The notes under the pieces: model-generated | The model's input: the letters and a program-made list of their open reading frames with translations, nothing else | What the model was told of the DNA's origin: nothing | The model's database searches: none | Shown: positions 1 through 11,665 of the stretch, piece after piece | Layout: the number at the start of each line of letters is the position of its first letter | How positions within the stretch are numbered: position 1 is the first letter of the stretch | Made by a program: the position numbers and the translations under genes | From: Prostheceraeus crozeri | Lineage: Eukaryota; Platyhelminthes; Polycladida; Euryleptidae | Assembly (NCBI GenBank): GCA_907163375.1 | Contig: CAJQUW010006370.1 | Location: 1-64,000 of the forward strand | Direction of reading: 5' to 3' | Length of the DNA stretch: 64,000 nucleotides

Positions 1-2279
1 TAGATTTCCATCAATTCCTTTGTCTTTAAGCATCAAGCCAGACTTTGATCTAAGCTCTCTTGCGAACCACTTAGGTTGAGAACCACTGGTTTAAGCACAA
101 CTGGTCCAAATTTTTAAAAAGTTTGATGTGATTATTTTTCTTATCACATTATTACATCGTCAATTTTCCCACTTCCAAATCTGTTTTCCAAGGTGTTTGA
201 TGATGTAATTCGATATGTCAGGTCAATTAATCAAATAGGAAATTTCATTGTAAAGTTATCCTTAACCAGTATAATTTCCAAATATGACTTTCATTCACAG
301 TATTTCCTGTCAAATTCGCACATATAGACAGTTTGTGGGAATCAGAAGAGGTAATTCAGTATCTCAAAAGAATGATTTGGGAAAAGAATGTCAAGTTTTA
401 TTGTGTTTATATATAAGACTTTGTTGTTAGTATCAAAAATGTTGAAATTGAGGTGTCGAAAACTGAGCGTGCTGCCCAGAAACTGCTACGCATGCACCAA
501 AAAAGGTACATTTGGTGATGAAGTCTACACGGTTTGTGAAAGGAGAAGATGTTGTAAATATCTTGTTGTAAATGTAATAATTGATACCTTTATAGTTGAT
601 ATATAGAATAATTTGATAACAAAAATTATCACATTAAGATCTCTAGAAATTTGGACCAATCGTACGGTCACCCATTATTCCGCGATTCCATCGCTATGTA
701 TCGTCCAGTTTTGTAGATACATGCTTACTTACCTAGTTTTGTGGATCAATAAAATCTGCTAGTAGATTAACTGGAGATTATAGACATTGACAGACTCTTC
801 AATAAGTAGTATAATGATGGAAGGAAAGCCTAGCGAATACATGTGTCATCTACGAGTATATACAATGTTTGTCAGTTTTGTGACATTGTGAAGAAATCCA
901 TTATGTACGATTATTTTGTGTTAATGAAGTAATGACTAGTAATGGTGATGGTGCAGAATGAGCATATGTCACGTACACGTACATTAAGTGAAATACATGA
1001 TTCATAGCAATGATAGTCTATAAGCCAATCTCATAAATTATACATTATTTCGATGATAAGGAGTAATTCTCATACGATGATGAAAGTCATCCCAGTAAGC
1101 CATTTATAATAGCATATAATGCTTACTAATTCAAATTATTAATTAAAGTAGTGCTGATGATGACTGATGGCGTCTTCCAATCCGCAAGTGTACAGATGCA
1201 ATGCTACTGTAACCATTGGATTAATCAGTTCTTAAAAGAACTCAATGGAGCTTTCCTGTGGCAACAAATTAAAATTGATCAGCTTTGGCCCAATATCTGG
1301 TAAAAATGGAAATCTGAAGACTTGTAATACTACTCATTCTTGCTGTTAATATACTAATACTATAGATTCCAAACACTGCCGTATACACGTTCAAAACAGA
1401 CTTCTAATATACTGTACCGACTACAGATGCTGGTAGTGGAAATAGAATAGGACAAATGGTCATCATAGGTTAAGGAAATTAAAAATGGATATTATAAAAC
1501 AACAGGAAACCGATGAATAAAACTTGGAAAAATGGAGGTAAAACATGGAAATACAATGATACTACTACACCGATTACAAGTGAACTATATCTGACACTAC
1601 ACAAAGTGGATAATGGAGGTAAACAATAGAACTACAATGACACTCTACTACACCGAAAGCAATGAAATTATACACACTATACCTAAGACTAAATATGGGA
1701 AATACTATTTCTTCACTTGAATTTGTTATCGCCAGTTTCTTCATCCGTCTATAGTACTTCATGTAATTCCACATTTCTTCATTTGAATTACAATACATCG
1801 ACCACTACTTCAGCTACCGATTAAGCGATATAAAACATGATACTGCAGTCCGTCAGTCATCAGCAGGTACTCGTCTAGTTGTATTTCGACCCCTAACCTG
1901 AACACTCAAACCCAGACGAGCGGGGTCCCATATTATGTCTGCTACATGACATTTCCTCATTTTCTTATCTTCATGTATGAATTGCTAGTTTTGCAACATT
2001 ACCAATTAGTATTTGGTGACAGAATTCGTCAGCATGTTCCTATTTGGCTTCACAGCACAAACCGTCATTCTCGTCATCTTCAATTATGTTGTTGTAATGA
2101 TGATGATTGATGACGCATTGGATCGCTTTAAGATTGTTTTCTGTCCTTGTAATTTCCTGCTATTTTCCATCTACGAGGCATTGTGTATTAAACGTTTGCA
2201 CCCGACCTCTGTGTTCAGAAAGATATCTTGTTCACTTTACGTCTGTCTTGATGATTACATTGGTCTTTTGAGCTAACAC
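1..2279. other. Non-genic sequence, no supported gene
   Basis: AT-rich sequence with only short open frames of random appearance. None shows a recognisable domain, a codon bias or a convincing splice context. Apart from a diverged tandem duplication near 1.53-1.69 kb I see nothing here. It is probably intergenic or intronic host DNA. Confidence 0.6.
1531..1690. repeat. Diverged two-unit tandem repeat, about 81 bp
   Basis: Two neighbouring units start with AATGGAGGTAAA (at 1531 and 1612). They share the order ATACAATGA/CTACAATGA, CTACTACACCGA and a run ending in CACTACAC/CACACTATAC. Divergence is considerable, so this is an old local duplication. No coding role is evident. Confidence 0.5.
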
Positions 2280-2335
2280 CTTCATGTCGCATATTTGTCA
2301 CTCCATTCCATTGAGCAAACAAGGGACATGTGATT

Positions 2336-2662
2336 GAGTTATTTGATTCGGAGGACATCCCAGGGTCGATGTTGACCAACGAAACAAGAAAAACACTCAA
2401 GGTTCTTGCGTGGGGGAATCTGCAAGACCGATTGAGAAAAGGAAGGCTGAACATGTTCGCAAAATTCGTGAGTTGGACACGGGCAGATCAGAGTTGGCCA
2501 AACATTTGGTGGATACTGGCCATCGAATTGATGTTGATTCGTTGACCATAGTGGATAGGGAGTCTGTCTGGAGGAAAAGTTCCCCCTCGCGAGAACCTTG
2601 AGTGTTTTTCTTGTTTCGTTGGTCAACATCGACCCTGGGATGTCCTCCGAATCAAATAACTC
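2336..2662 (+). mobile_element. Penelope-like element fragment with GIY-YIG endonuclease end, between inverted arms
   Basis: The plus-strand frame at about 2410-2580 reads like the end of a Penelope-like GIY-YIG endonuclease: a short RPIEKRKAEH-type block, then SELAKHLVDTGHRIDVD and a DRES-W ending. This matches the family pattern of a basic helix, then HxxxTGH, then DRE. The segment lies between inverted arms of about 75 bp (2336-2412 and 2588-2662) that are nearly identical; both begin or end with GAGTTATTTGATTCGGAGG or its complement. Penelope-like elements often insert as inverted or tandem partial copies, so a partial copy joined to an inverted partial copy is the simplest reading. No reverse transcriptase is present nearby, so it is only a fragment. 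Confidence 0.6.
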
Positions 2663-3332
2663 CATTCCATGTTCAACGTGAATTAGAAGGGACATAGGCG
2701 CTCATTGATGAATTTGGTGTTTTTGTTTATTCATAACTTAAGTGTTAAATTTCTTTCGGAAAATAAATTGCTATTCTTTAACTGTACGATGCTTCGTGTA
2801 ACATAACTTTGTCGATTCTTGGTTTTGTTGTGGATTATGCCTTAGGTCATATAAGAGTATCTTTTCGTAAGTTTAAAGTCAAACTTCAAAAATGTTTAGG
2901 TCATAAAAAAATTGCCCTAATCATAACTCGTGCTTTACTTTCACTGTAGGCCCTATATCATGATAAACATGTGTCATGGATTCATAATATAATTGCTAGA
3001 ATAATATTGTTTGCTGATTTAGTTAACTAATTGTTCACCACTTCCTAATTCAGCTTTACAATCGCCCATCTGAAATTCGGTAAATAAACTTCTTGTGATA
3101 AAAACTTTGACTCCTTGTCACATTATTACCGGAGATATCAAACAAAGCTTGTAGTGCATCGGTCAAAATATAAATCAAAATGATTCTTGTTAGGCCAGGT
3201 CAATCGAGAGTTTAAGAAGAAAGTTATTCCGGGAACCGGGACATTGTAATTGATGACATCTATTCGCTGATGGCGAAGAATTATTTCTTTTATAGCCACT
3301 ACCATGGACTATTGCAGACAGCTCCTTTATTA

Positions 3333-3457
3333 CTACACCTTTTCCAGATCGATTTCAGATTTCTCCAATTGAATTTCAGATATCTATCACAGACTCAACA
3401 TTGAAGATATCTGCAATTCAATTGGAGAAATCTGAAATCGATTTGGAAAAGGTGTAG
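3333..3457. repeat. Perfect-looking inverted repeat with arms of about 53 bp
   Basis: The left arm starts CTACACCTTTTCCAGATCGA and the right arm ends as its near-exact complement, GGAAAAGGTGTAG. The arms, including the TTTCTCCAATTGAAT block, match almost throughout, with a spacer of about 18 bp centred near 3395. It could be a small foldback transposon or the ends of a deleted element. No target-site duplication was clear. Confidence 0.75.
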
Positions 3458-5091
3458 ATCGTCGGATTTCTATGGTCACTACAAGTCCATTTCTATTCGA
3501 GAAACTAGGATCAGAAACCTACCATCACCGATATGTCCGTAAATCACAAGAATCTTATGACGATTTTCGAGTCGAACTTCCAAGTCTTCAACCAATCGGG
3601 GCCATGTAGTGATGTCGACCGATAAATCATATTTGTAGACATAGCCAGAGAGTTTCAGACTCTCAGTAATGCTTTCACGCAGAGCCCAAATCGACTGGAA
3701 ATAGCACAAAAGAGAGAATTGAAGTGAATTCAGAAAGCATGAACATCACTAGAGATCATCAAAATTTCATTTATTGCTGCCATCGAAAAATTGCAATTCA
3801 TTGACAGTTTCTTCAGTTGCCTCTCGAGAGAGAGACGTGAATTCTTGTCTTCGGCTGTCAACTTCCGACAGCACTGATCATCCCCGGATATAATCGTCAG
3901 TCAATGAATTGAAATAAATAATTGTGATAAGCTCATAACCAGCCACAAGGAAACAAATGAGATAAAATATTGAATATTTCAGTGAGAAACATTTGGAAAA
4001 TAGGAACCTTACTGTGGCCTGCGACAACTTTCGGTTCTGATATGCTGTGTTCGATTGAGTTGAAGTTTGAAATCATTCTGATGAATGTCAAAGGACTAGC
4101 TGAAGGTCGCTTTGAAAGGACAGGTTTCGGCAGCATGCAGAGCGTCCATGCTATCAAGACTGTTGGTTAATGTGGAACAGTACATGGTGGACGGGCAACC
4201 TGACGTCATTTCTGATGCATCAGTGTTTCATGGAAGTTCCAACCGATTGTGGATTAATTCTTGTATTAATCAAACCGAGTCGATCCCGGCTTGATACGAG
4301 GATGTGATAAGAGCGTGAATCTCATTTCAAGGTCAGCGGTTGTCTTTACTGACTTCTGTTGTGTCTTAATGTTGTTTATATCTTCTTTTAATTGTGATAA
4401 ATAGTTGATGGATATAAAAAAGGAGATAATCAAAAGATTCGCGTTACCGGTTTCCGTGTTTATTAAAATAAACTTCGTCAGACACCACCAAGAAATGATA
4501 ACAAACTGAAAAGCAACTATACCATGTGATCTCTATTTAGAGAGAGACTGAACTTAGAAGTAGCTTTCTTTACATTCCCGCTGAGATCTATATACGGATG
4601 AGAATGGGGAAACGGGATCCACGGGGAAGTTCACATTTCAGGGGCCCCAATTTCTTATTTGAAGTATATTGTTTTGCCTCAAAGTCAAGGGACAAGCACA
4701 ATCTCTCTCATGATGCCACAAATATGAAAAAAATCATTATGCAGACTTGTTGGGGTCCCTGTGGAATTCCGCGGAAAGTTCTCATCCCTGAATGAAGTCA
4801 ACAAGAATTCTTGAATTTGAGGAGCTCACTGTTTGCTGCTGATTGATATTATCACGAGGTCTACATGGTGAAATTCCTAATGTATGTCGGAATGATGACC
4901 ATTTCCTTTTTCAATTTATTGGGCTACACATTGGAGCACGACATGATCATTCAAAAGATCTTACTGACACTCAATAGCCTACGCAATCATGCACGCAGAC
5001 TATGGCTCACATCGCCTTAAAAACTGTTGGTCTGTTGCCCACATCAAGAATAATTTTTTCAACATGATATTAAGAGTCAGCATCCATAATT

Positions 5092-5322
5092 GGGCTGTTC
5101 ATTTACTAAAAATCTGCCGACAGAAAATTAAACCGATTTGATTATTCTGGTGGCAGAACATTCAGCCGACTTAATAAACGATGGCATAACACAGGGACCG
5201 GCAGAATATTCAGTCAGTTTCGGTATTATGCCGTCGTTCAAAAGTCGGCTAATTATTCTGCCGGCAGAATATCAGATCGGTTTTAATTTTCTGCCGACAG
5301 GATTTTACTTAATGAACAGCCC
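5092..5322. mobile_element. Foldback MITE with arms of about 100 bp
   Basis: The element reads GGGCTGTTCATT at its left end and the complement AATGAACAGCCC at its right end. The arms continue inwards with CTGCCGACAGAAAATTAAA, then an ATTCTG-GGCAGAA block and then AGCCGACTT, so nearly the whole 231 bp folds back on itself. Ends beginning GGG-CTGTTCA are common in non-autonomous animal DNA transposons. I could not define a clear target duplication, so the superfamily is left open. Confidence 0.7.
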
Positions 5323-6547
5323 CAATATCACATAATAAATATATTGCAGCATTAACTGCAAAGAGAAATGGGAATGGTGCAACGAGGCCCTGGCGAAATT
5401 CATATTTTCAATAAAGATTAGAGAAAAATAGAAATGCATCAGGCAGATTAATTGGGGGCACCACTAAAATTCTCATCTACATGCACGAATTTCTTTCATG
5501 CCCTTGTCAGAGCGGCTCGGTGGGAATTGGAATTTACTGAATCTTAGTCACACCGTAGGCCTATCTGTTGTGAAAGGAACATAATGCATCTACGAAGGGT
5601 TGAGGGTTCGAAATTCATGATAACCCACGGCGACATGATTTCCACTCGCGATACAGGGAACATTTGGCCGTCCGATGTCAGATCAAATTATCAATTTCAG
5701 TCTTATTCCGTGAATAATACTTCCCATGTAAAATACGCACCCTACACTCAGCAGCAAAGTCGTGGGAAATGATTCTTGCCATGCATAATACACCTTTTTC
5801 TAAGGTAATGAAATCATAAAATTTTATCATTCGTTGTTACCATGTGTAATACGCAACCAAAACTTTAAACTAAAAGTTTCGGAAAAAGTTGGGCATTATA
5901 CACGAAAAAAACGGTACACTTTCGTCGATTAAACCAATATACATTCACTTGACATACCGGCCAACTAATTAAGGTTTAGCAGAATGCAAGAACATAAATC
6001 ATCACCAAAATAGGCTAGCAGGTTACCGTAGAAATGGATAATCATGCAATAATTAAGTCTACTCATCAATCAATAATCTTGCAGCTTGACTTCAAAGCAT
6101 GAAATTTCTTTTCATTGAGAAATTCTCGAAATGCATGACAAATGAAAATGAAGTATACAACGTTTATCAAAGCAAAATAAATTGCACATCGAGCAAGCTG
6201 GATAAATGAACTAACATGTTCGATTACATGCTACAAAATTGAAGATAATTACGCATGTGAATAACACTACAAGAATTATGTCAACACAACGTTGTTAACA
6301 CCCTGCATAAAATGAGATCGCGATCTGCATGTAATGCATTTTCAAACACAATAAAATCTTGCACTCATACCTTTAGAAATGTTTCTCTTTGAAGTAGTAC
6401 GTTCTACGTTCTGAGTCCTTTTTCATCTCAGTTAAACATTTGTTGTGAGCCTAATAAAAGGACGAAAACACAGACGGTCTGAGGAAAACGTTCATGTCTA
6501 ATTAAATTTGTGAACACAAACAAAACATAGCATTTTTTAACATGTTA

Positions 6548-6622
6548 ACTAGGCGACAAAATGTCGCCTAGTCCCTCTCTTTGTGTCGCCTAGTGACCAA
6601 GATTTTCAGTCACTAGGCGACA
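6548..6622. repeat. Four copies of an 11-bp motif in two inverted pairs
   Basis: ACTAGGCGACA occurs at 6548 and 6612, and its complement TGTCGCCTAGT at 6562 and 6584. The first two form a tight hairpin with a 3-base spacer. The second pair forms a hairpin with a 17-base spacer, and its stem extends to CACTAGGCGACA or longer. The arrangement looks like subterminal repeats of a small transposon or a protein-binding site array. Confidence 0.7.
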
Positions 6623-6708
6623 ACACCAAAAATTGAAGAATTGTGTTGAGAAAGGTTGTATTTTGTTGCATATTCACATATACAGTATATGCAGTGTTTT
6701 TTAAGGGG

Positions 6709-6737
6709 TTTCACACGCACGAATCGTGCGTGTGAAA
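6709..6737. repeat. Perfect 13-bp inverted repeat with 3-base centre
   Basis: The arms TTTCACACGCACG and CGTGCGTGTGAAA flank the centre AAT. It could be an element end-to-end junction or a chance palindrome in a CA-rich stretch. No gene is associated. Confidence 0.7.
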
Positions 6738-6925
6738 TCATCCACCATGCGCGTGGAATTATTGAAATGAAAGGAGCACTGTACTTTTTTGACATGACCT
6801 TAAAACAGTGCTTTTCAACCGGGTGAGACGGTACGCACAAGTGCGGATGAGATGCTGGCTACTGATGAATACATATTTGACTCAAGCTGTTAACTTTTCT
6901 CTCGTTCATAACGATTCAGACTTAT

Positions 6926-7207
6926 TCACTCGCTCATCACCATCAGGCTGTTGACGTTGGAGTACTCGGTTTCAATTTCTTGCAACACAACTCTTTGAAA
7001 CTCTTGAGATTTGCATACAGATGGCCGACCAGAACGACCCTCATCAGCAACAGACCCGCTTTCTTCAAACTTGTGAATGAGTCTCATTATTGTTGAAACA
7101 TGGGGAGGGCTCTCACCAGCCTGTCTTGCAACTTCAGATGCATTACATCCAGATGAATAATAATTTTTCACCAGATTTATTCTCTCTTTGATTGTGAAAC
7201 GTCGAGC
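6926..7207 (-). pseudogene. N-terminal DNA-binding part of a mariner/IS630-type transposase
   Basis: The minus-strand frame beginning at a methionine near 7207 reads MARRFTIKERINLV and continues with a YYSSGCNASEVARQAGES helix-turn-helix, a KFEESGSV stretch and the RSGRPS signature. This is the usual N-terminal HTH plus GRP linker of Tc1/mariner and IS630 transposases. The frame stops about 95 codons in, and the DDE catalytic part is missing. The remainder on the downstream side is not recognisable, so this is a truncated remnant. Its GRPS linker differs from the GRPITA form of the intact mariner at 48.8 kb, so it is a different family. Confidence 0.6.
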
Positions 7208-8040
7208 CATTAACGTAGAGCTATAGTTAATACGCAAAGCTGATTGACTGAACACGAGGAGTGACATTAGTAGATGAGTACAATTCAATGCTGGACAATC
7301 AATTTTGAAACTATGGCAGCGACTCGTGAAGTGGACGATTCTAAACATAAATGTGCTGCAAGTCTGGTAGTTTTGCAATATTTCTATGGTATCAGTTCCA
7401 TTCAGTCGTTCTCGATTCAGTTGTTTGCTGACTATGATGAAAATTTTGCGTTACTTTTTTAACACCCGGTACAACCAAGTATGCTTATATCAAATCATTC
7501 CAATCTTTACCCCATTGGGAAATCCTACCATTGCCCCCACTCCAGTTAATTTTCTAAACCTTCATTTTACAAGTATTTAAGTAACCCTGAAGTTCATCGC
7601 GGGCCACGATCATATTTTTAAGACGTTCTAATCCACATTTCTGCAAAAAGGGATGACTTCAATTAATATTTCATAACCAAAGATGCTTACAGAATAAAAA
7701 TCTTAAAAGTTTCAAAAAAGTCGGAAAATCAATCTTTTGTATGCCACAGCGAATGTACAAACAGCACAAACATAATTTTTTGTTTATAGAGGTTTCTAAT
7801 GGTAATGTATAAGTGACTTCACACTCGAATGAATTAGTCATCTAGTTTTCGCTGTGATGTACTTCCAACCTTTGCCCCACTCCAATCTTTACCCCACCTT
7901 CCCCTACCCCGCGTTTCAACTAACCCTGCTCTCCCCAATTATTAATACAAACCCAAATGTGACTTAGTTTATAATTAATTGTAGGACTTTCTTTCTTCAC
8001 TATTAACTTGCTTCGAAGTAAATCATTCTTTCTCAAGATG
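7208..8040. other. Non-genic sequence
   Basis: No supported gene, RNA gene or repeat. The short frames on both strands have no recognisable content. Confidence 0.5.
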
Positions 8041-9505
8041 CCAACGGAAAAGATAAGACGAAAACGTGAGGATAAGAAGCTCAAGGAATCCGTCGCAAAA
8101 ATGTCCAAAACTCGAATATTTGTAAGGATAACAAAATTTGTGTACAGTACAGTTACAAAACAACGGTCGCTCTAAAGGCAGCTCGGAATGGCAGGGTTAA
8201 CATAGCCGATGGCGTTAGGGCAGACGGTCAGAAAGAGTTAGAACGAATCATTGACCACTTGCTTAGTAGTGTTCATGATGCCAGTGTCAAGGAGGATGTT
8301 GCAAATAAATTGTGGCTTGCGCAAAGTGACAGTCATCCCTGGGTTCGTGTGTTGAAGTCTTCAAATAGTGCTACAGTTTCCATGTTGATTGAGTTAGCTG
8401 TCGATGTGTACAATGACAGCAAGATCAAAACACTCTCGGCTAACAGTTGGCCTGCTAGATCCTTGGCGCATGCACATGCTCAGAATCAGATATCTCGTAC
8501 CGTGACCATGGGCTGGGAACTGAGTTCTCAGGATTTGAACCTCCTTCGCAGGCTCTTCATTACAGAAACCCAGTGACTTACAGGGAAATGCTTGAGGTCG
8601 TAGCAGAGTTAGAACTTAAGAGACTCATCGATGACATTTCAAAGTCAGAAGGTTTCTCTGTTCAGGTTGATGGCTCAGTTGATAAATATCATTACAGTCA
8701 GGTATTTAGACAAACATAGAGCAATGCAGAATGGTTTTCTCGGTGAATCACATGCGGATGTTCGTGGAGCAGAAGGACTGCTGCAAGCTCTTCTGGATAG
8801 ATTCGAAGTATGCCATCTTCTAGAGGTAGCTAAAGAGAAACTGACATCCTTGACTACTGACGGAGAGAGTGCAAACACAGGACGAAAAGGTGGTCTCTGG
8901 GTACGGCTGATCGATTATCTTGGAAGAGACATCCTCTGCTATTGGTGCATTGGGCACAGGTCTGATCTGGTGATGGATGACATGGTTTCAGACATCTCAG
9001 AGTTGAAGCATTGGCGGATAAACTTAAAGTCATTTGCAACTTTCTACAGGGCTTCCGCATAGCGCACCACAGAGTTACAGCAGCAGTTGCAAGAGTCTGG
9101 AGCTCAGTTCTATCGATTTCCTGAACATCATGATATACGGTTTGCTGAACACATATTCAACCTGGCATTTGCAGTCTGTCAAAACATAGAGGGAGCGAGG
9201 AAGCATTGGAAATCTCAGCTGAATATCGGAGAACAAGAAAGACAGAGCAACGGCCACAGGTTTCCTGAAGGTTTGGGAAAAGGGAGGACAACAAGAACGC
9301 CTAACATTTGTCGAGCTGCGATTGTTACGGGACTTGCAGAAGTCCAGTCAACGCAGCCTCATTACTCTCCCAGACCTCTTACAGGAAAAGGAGAAGACCA
9401 TTGCCTGTCTGGATCAAATGATATCCAAGATGTATCCTGGAGGTTACGAAGAGAAGTTTGTCTCCACTGATATGACCTCCGCGGATGGTCAGGAGGTCAA
9501 TAACG
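8041..9505 (+). pseudogene. Decayed hAT-type transposase (DUF4371-like)
   Basis: Three plus-strand pieces (8259-8576, 8631-9062, 9087-9470) follow each other as fragments of one hAT-derived protein. The clearest part reads LTSLTTDGESANTG, GLWVRLIDYLG, CYWCIGHRSDL and VMDDMVSDISELKHWR. This is the family's TDG-A-N-G motif followed by the C-x2-HR-L-l motif of the RNase H-like core. Upstream text (FSVQVDGSVDKYHY) is a short stretch shifted by one base, and in-frame stops separate the other pieces, so it is a pseudogene. The tail after 9,320 (MISKMYPGGYEEKF) is again in another frame. The Polinton begins at 9512, just past the last recognisable residues. The hAT sequence is not seen again on the Polinton's right side. 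Confidence 0.65.
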
Positions 9506-9511
9506 TCTGTA

Positions 9512-10450
9512 AGTAGTAAGCAAAACTCCACTTCTGGACCGCGCAAGATGGCGGCCATCGCTGCGTCCCCCCCCTCTGGCACGGCAGAGTGTCGTGGTCG
9601 GCCGCCGTGGTGCTTCGTGTCTGAGTCCCCCCCCTCTGGAACGACAGAGGTTGTGGTCTGTCGTGGTGTGCCGGCCAGGTGGGTCCACGTTCACAACATG
9701 TTCGCTGACGTCCCCCCCCCTCTGCAACAACAGAGTGTGAGACTCGGGTGAGTTGGTCCGACCGCCTGGTTGACGTGGGCGACCGTCTAGGTTGACGTGG
9801 GCGACCGCCAGGATTAGTCTTGAGGCTATAGTGTGTGATGTTTTTGGTGCAATCTGCTGAATGTTGGGTTGTAAAATGGGTTGTTTCGAGTGGAAGGAGT
9901 GGTCGGATGAGAAAACGGAGGTCAGATTCGGATTCAGCGTGAAATTCTGCATCGGTAGGGTGAGTTTCAAGGCAATCGGTGAGAAAAAATTTTCAACATT
10001 TTTCGAAAAACGACAGAGTTAGAATTTGGGACGTTTTGGTGTGTAGCGCCCAAACGAAGCATCGGATGAGAAAACGGAGGCCAGATTCGGAATCTACGTG
10101 AAATTTTGGGTTAGGAAGGATGTTTCCAGCGAAATCGGAGAGAAAAAATTTTCGGCTGACGTCCCCCCCCCTGGACAGCTTGCTTCCAGTGGACGGATTT
10201 TGTCGTGCGATAGCTCGTTTGAAAGCTAAGAGTGAGACAAATTCAGTGAAAGAATCGGCTTGTTCCTATCTGTCTTCGTTCAAAAGTTAGAGCGGTTACA
10301 AGATTTTAGGTCGGAGCTCGCTCACCTGAAAAATCCTAAGTGTCAGAGTGACTTTGTATGGGTAAAATTTTGAAAATTTTCCAAAGTGTGGAATTTCGAC
10401 CTGGGACCGTCACCAAAACATTTTTCATCAAATTTCACTGACCTCCCCCC
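9512..10450 (+). repeat. Left terminal inverted repeat of the Polinton
   Basis: It matches the complement of 32813-33749 over about 940 bp, with homopolymer C/G tract lengths as the main difference. From the tip inwards it holds three hairpin-plus-C-tract motifs, a direct repeat of GTTGACGTGGGCGACCG (near 9769 and 9793), and one unit of the approximately 290-bp subterminal repeat. Polinton ends are thought to bind the terminal protein and serve as replication origins; that role is inferred here. Confidence 0.9.
9567..9735. repeat. Three hairpin-plus-C-tract motifs in the left end
   Basis: At 9567-9589, 9627-9649 and 9712-9735 a run of 8-9 C is followed directly by CTCTG, a variable six-base loop and CAGAG, a small stem-loop. 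The stem is constant while the loop differs in each copy. The right end shows the same three motifs in mirror image with longer G runs. Confidence 0.75.
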
Positions 10451-10704
10451 CCCCTGGACAGCTTGCTTCCAGTGGACGGATTTTGTCGTGCGATAGCTCG
10501 TTTGAAAGCTAAGAGTGAGACAAATTCAGTGAAAGAATCGGCTTGTTCGTATCTGCCTTCGTTTAGATGTGAGACGCCATTTAAGATTTTGGGACATTGG
10601 TGAAAAACGACAGAGTTAGAATTTGGGACGTTTTGGGCTGTAGCTTCAAAACGAACTATCGGATTGGTAAACGGATGCCAGATTTGGAATCAACTTGATG
10701 TTAT
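10451..10704. repeat. Partial second subterminal unit of the Polinton left arm
   Basis: Starts with the same CTGGACAGCTTGCTTCCAG block as the unit at about 10170, then departs after about 110 bp into text resembling the 10000-10120 stretch (GACAGAGTTAGAATTTGGG). It is a mosaic of TIR segments with no coding content, lying just outside the left-end promoter. Confidence 0.65.
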
Positions 10705-10705
10705 T

Positions 10706-10858
10706 GTCCAATGAGGATCATCATCCAATGAGAATCAAGCATTTCTTTATAAATAGCGAGCCTTCCACAGCGAGAATCATTCCATCGTTGAATCACACGA
10801 GTGACGGACGCACATTTTCTCTCTCCCTAGTTCCCTGTTCTATTATCCAACTAAAATG
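10706..10858 (+). promoter_or_regulatory. Promoter of the left-end gene: two CCAAT boxes, TATA box, leader
   Basis: Two direct copies of TCCAATGAG lie at about 10708 and 10727, followed by TATAAATA at 10748-10755 and a leader of roughly 75-80 bases to the ATG at 10856. The leader contains GAATCACACGAGTGACGGAC and a CT-rich stretch. A closely similar leader precedes the DNA polymerase gene on the other strand (26868-26985), with the same ATG followed at once by GTAAGT. The CCAAT and TATA elements are seen directly; that they drive transcription is inferred. Confidence 0.7.
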
Positions 10859-11631
10859 GTAAGTCGCTACTTCCCTCCCTCTCCTCCCTTGAACGTAAAC
10901 TTAATACAATCTTTTTTCATTTTCAGGCATCTACTCCATCTACTGCACTAGTAGGACAAAATGGCGGTCAAACGTTACAAGGTTCGCTACGGTCAGATCA
11001 TCTACAACTGAGGCCAGTGGAAGAAACAACCAAGGTACATAATCCTACACCGCTACAGCGTAAATTTAAACAAGCCTTGCGTTATGATGATCATAGCGTA
11101 GTACTCCAAACGGGAATGCTCCCTTCCACGGATGTCAAGATAATGCACAATCAGTATGGGGACTACATACTGATCCCCGTGAGTCCGTACATTCGCCACC
11201 AACTTGATACTATTGAGGAGTACGTGACATTAAATATGGACATTCCTACTCCTCTTGCTCAAGAGTGGAAGGCTAGAGATGACAAGGATACTCCCTATAG
11301 AAAGATTTGGGATGGTAATCACATTTGCCTACCGGTATCACATTGGTGTACTTACTATAAGAAGGATGGAGATCATTCAATACCCATCAGATGTGATGAG
11401 CTCGGAGAAGGTACTTGGGATATCCTTTTCAAAGTGAATGGGCTATATTATGGTCGACACAAGGATAATAAAATAGCCTCTCTCTCCATGCATATGGAAT
11501 CCATCCTATATATTCCGAAACCACCCAACGTGGACGACATAATTGATCAAATCCTTAACAGCAGTGGTACGAAGCGCAAGTCGGAGAAGAATGCTACATC
11601 AAAACGCAAATCAAAGAAGGAGAATTGCTAG
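10856..11631 (+). CDS. Left-end Polinton gene of unknown function, start codon on its own exon
   Basis: The main frame runs from about 10927 to 11631. An ATG at 10856-10858 is followed directly by GTAAGT. A pyrimidine-rich TTTTCATTTTCAG ends at 10926, giving a 68-bp intron and an open frame from 10927 onwards, which then starts with Ala-Ser-Thr. The protein of about 235 residues has no domain I recognise. Its C-terminus is rich in lysine and serine (KRKSEKNATSKRKSKK), suggesting nuclear localisation or nucleic-acid binding. It is the first gene after the left inverted repeat and has its own CCAAT/TATA promoter. The same micro-exon layout occurs in the PolB gene, which suggests shared early expression. 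The function is unknown. Confidence 0.65.
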
Positions 11632-11665
11632 TCCTTTCCTAACTCTTCCCTATGACAATTCGCTT

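Larger units (their letters stand above)
2663..6547. other. Non-genic sequence with two foldback repeats
   Basis: No coding region is supported here. Open frames are short and unlike known proteins. The only structures I can name are the inverted repeat at 3333-3457 and the foldback element at 5092-5322. A few A- or T-rich runs and TATA-like strings occur but have no gene behind them. Confidence 0.55.

Noticed and set aside
388-606. A 72-residue cysteine-containing frame at the left of the window
   Set aside because: No signal peptide, regular cysteine spacing or splice context; consistent with chance in AT-rich DNA.
9497-9970. Frames of about 155 residues in both Polinton ends
   Set aside because: They run through hairpins and homopolymer tracts of differing length, are low in complexity and appear in both ends only because the ends are repeats.
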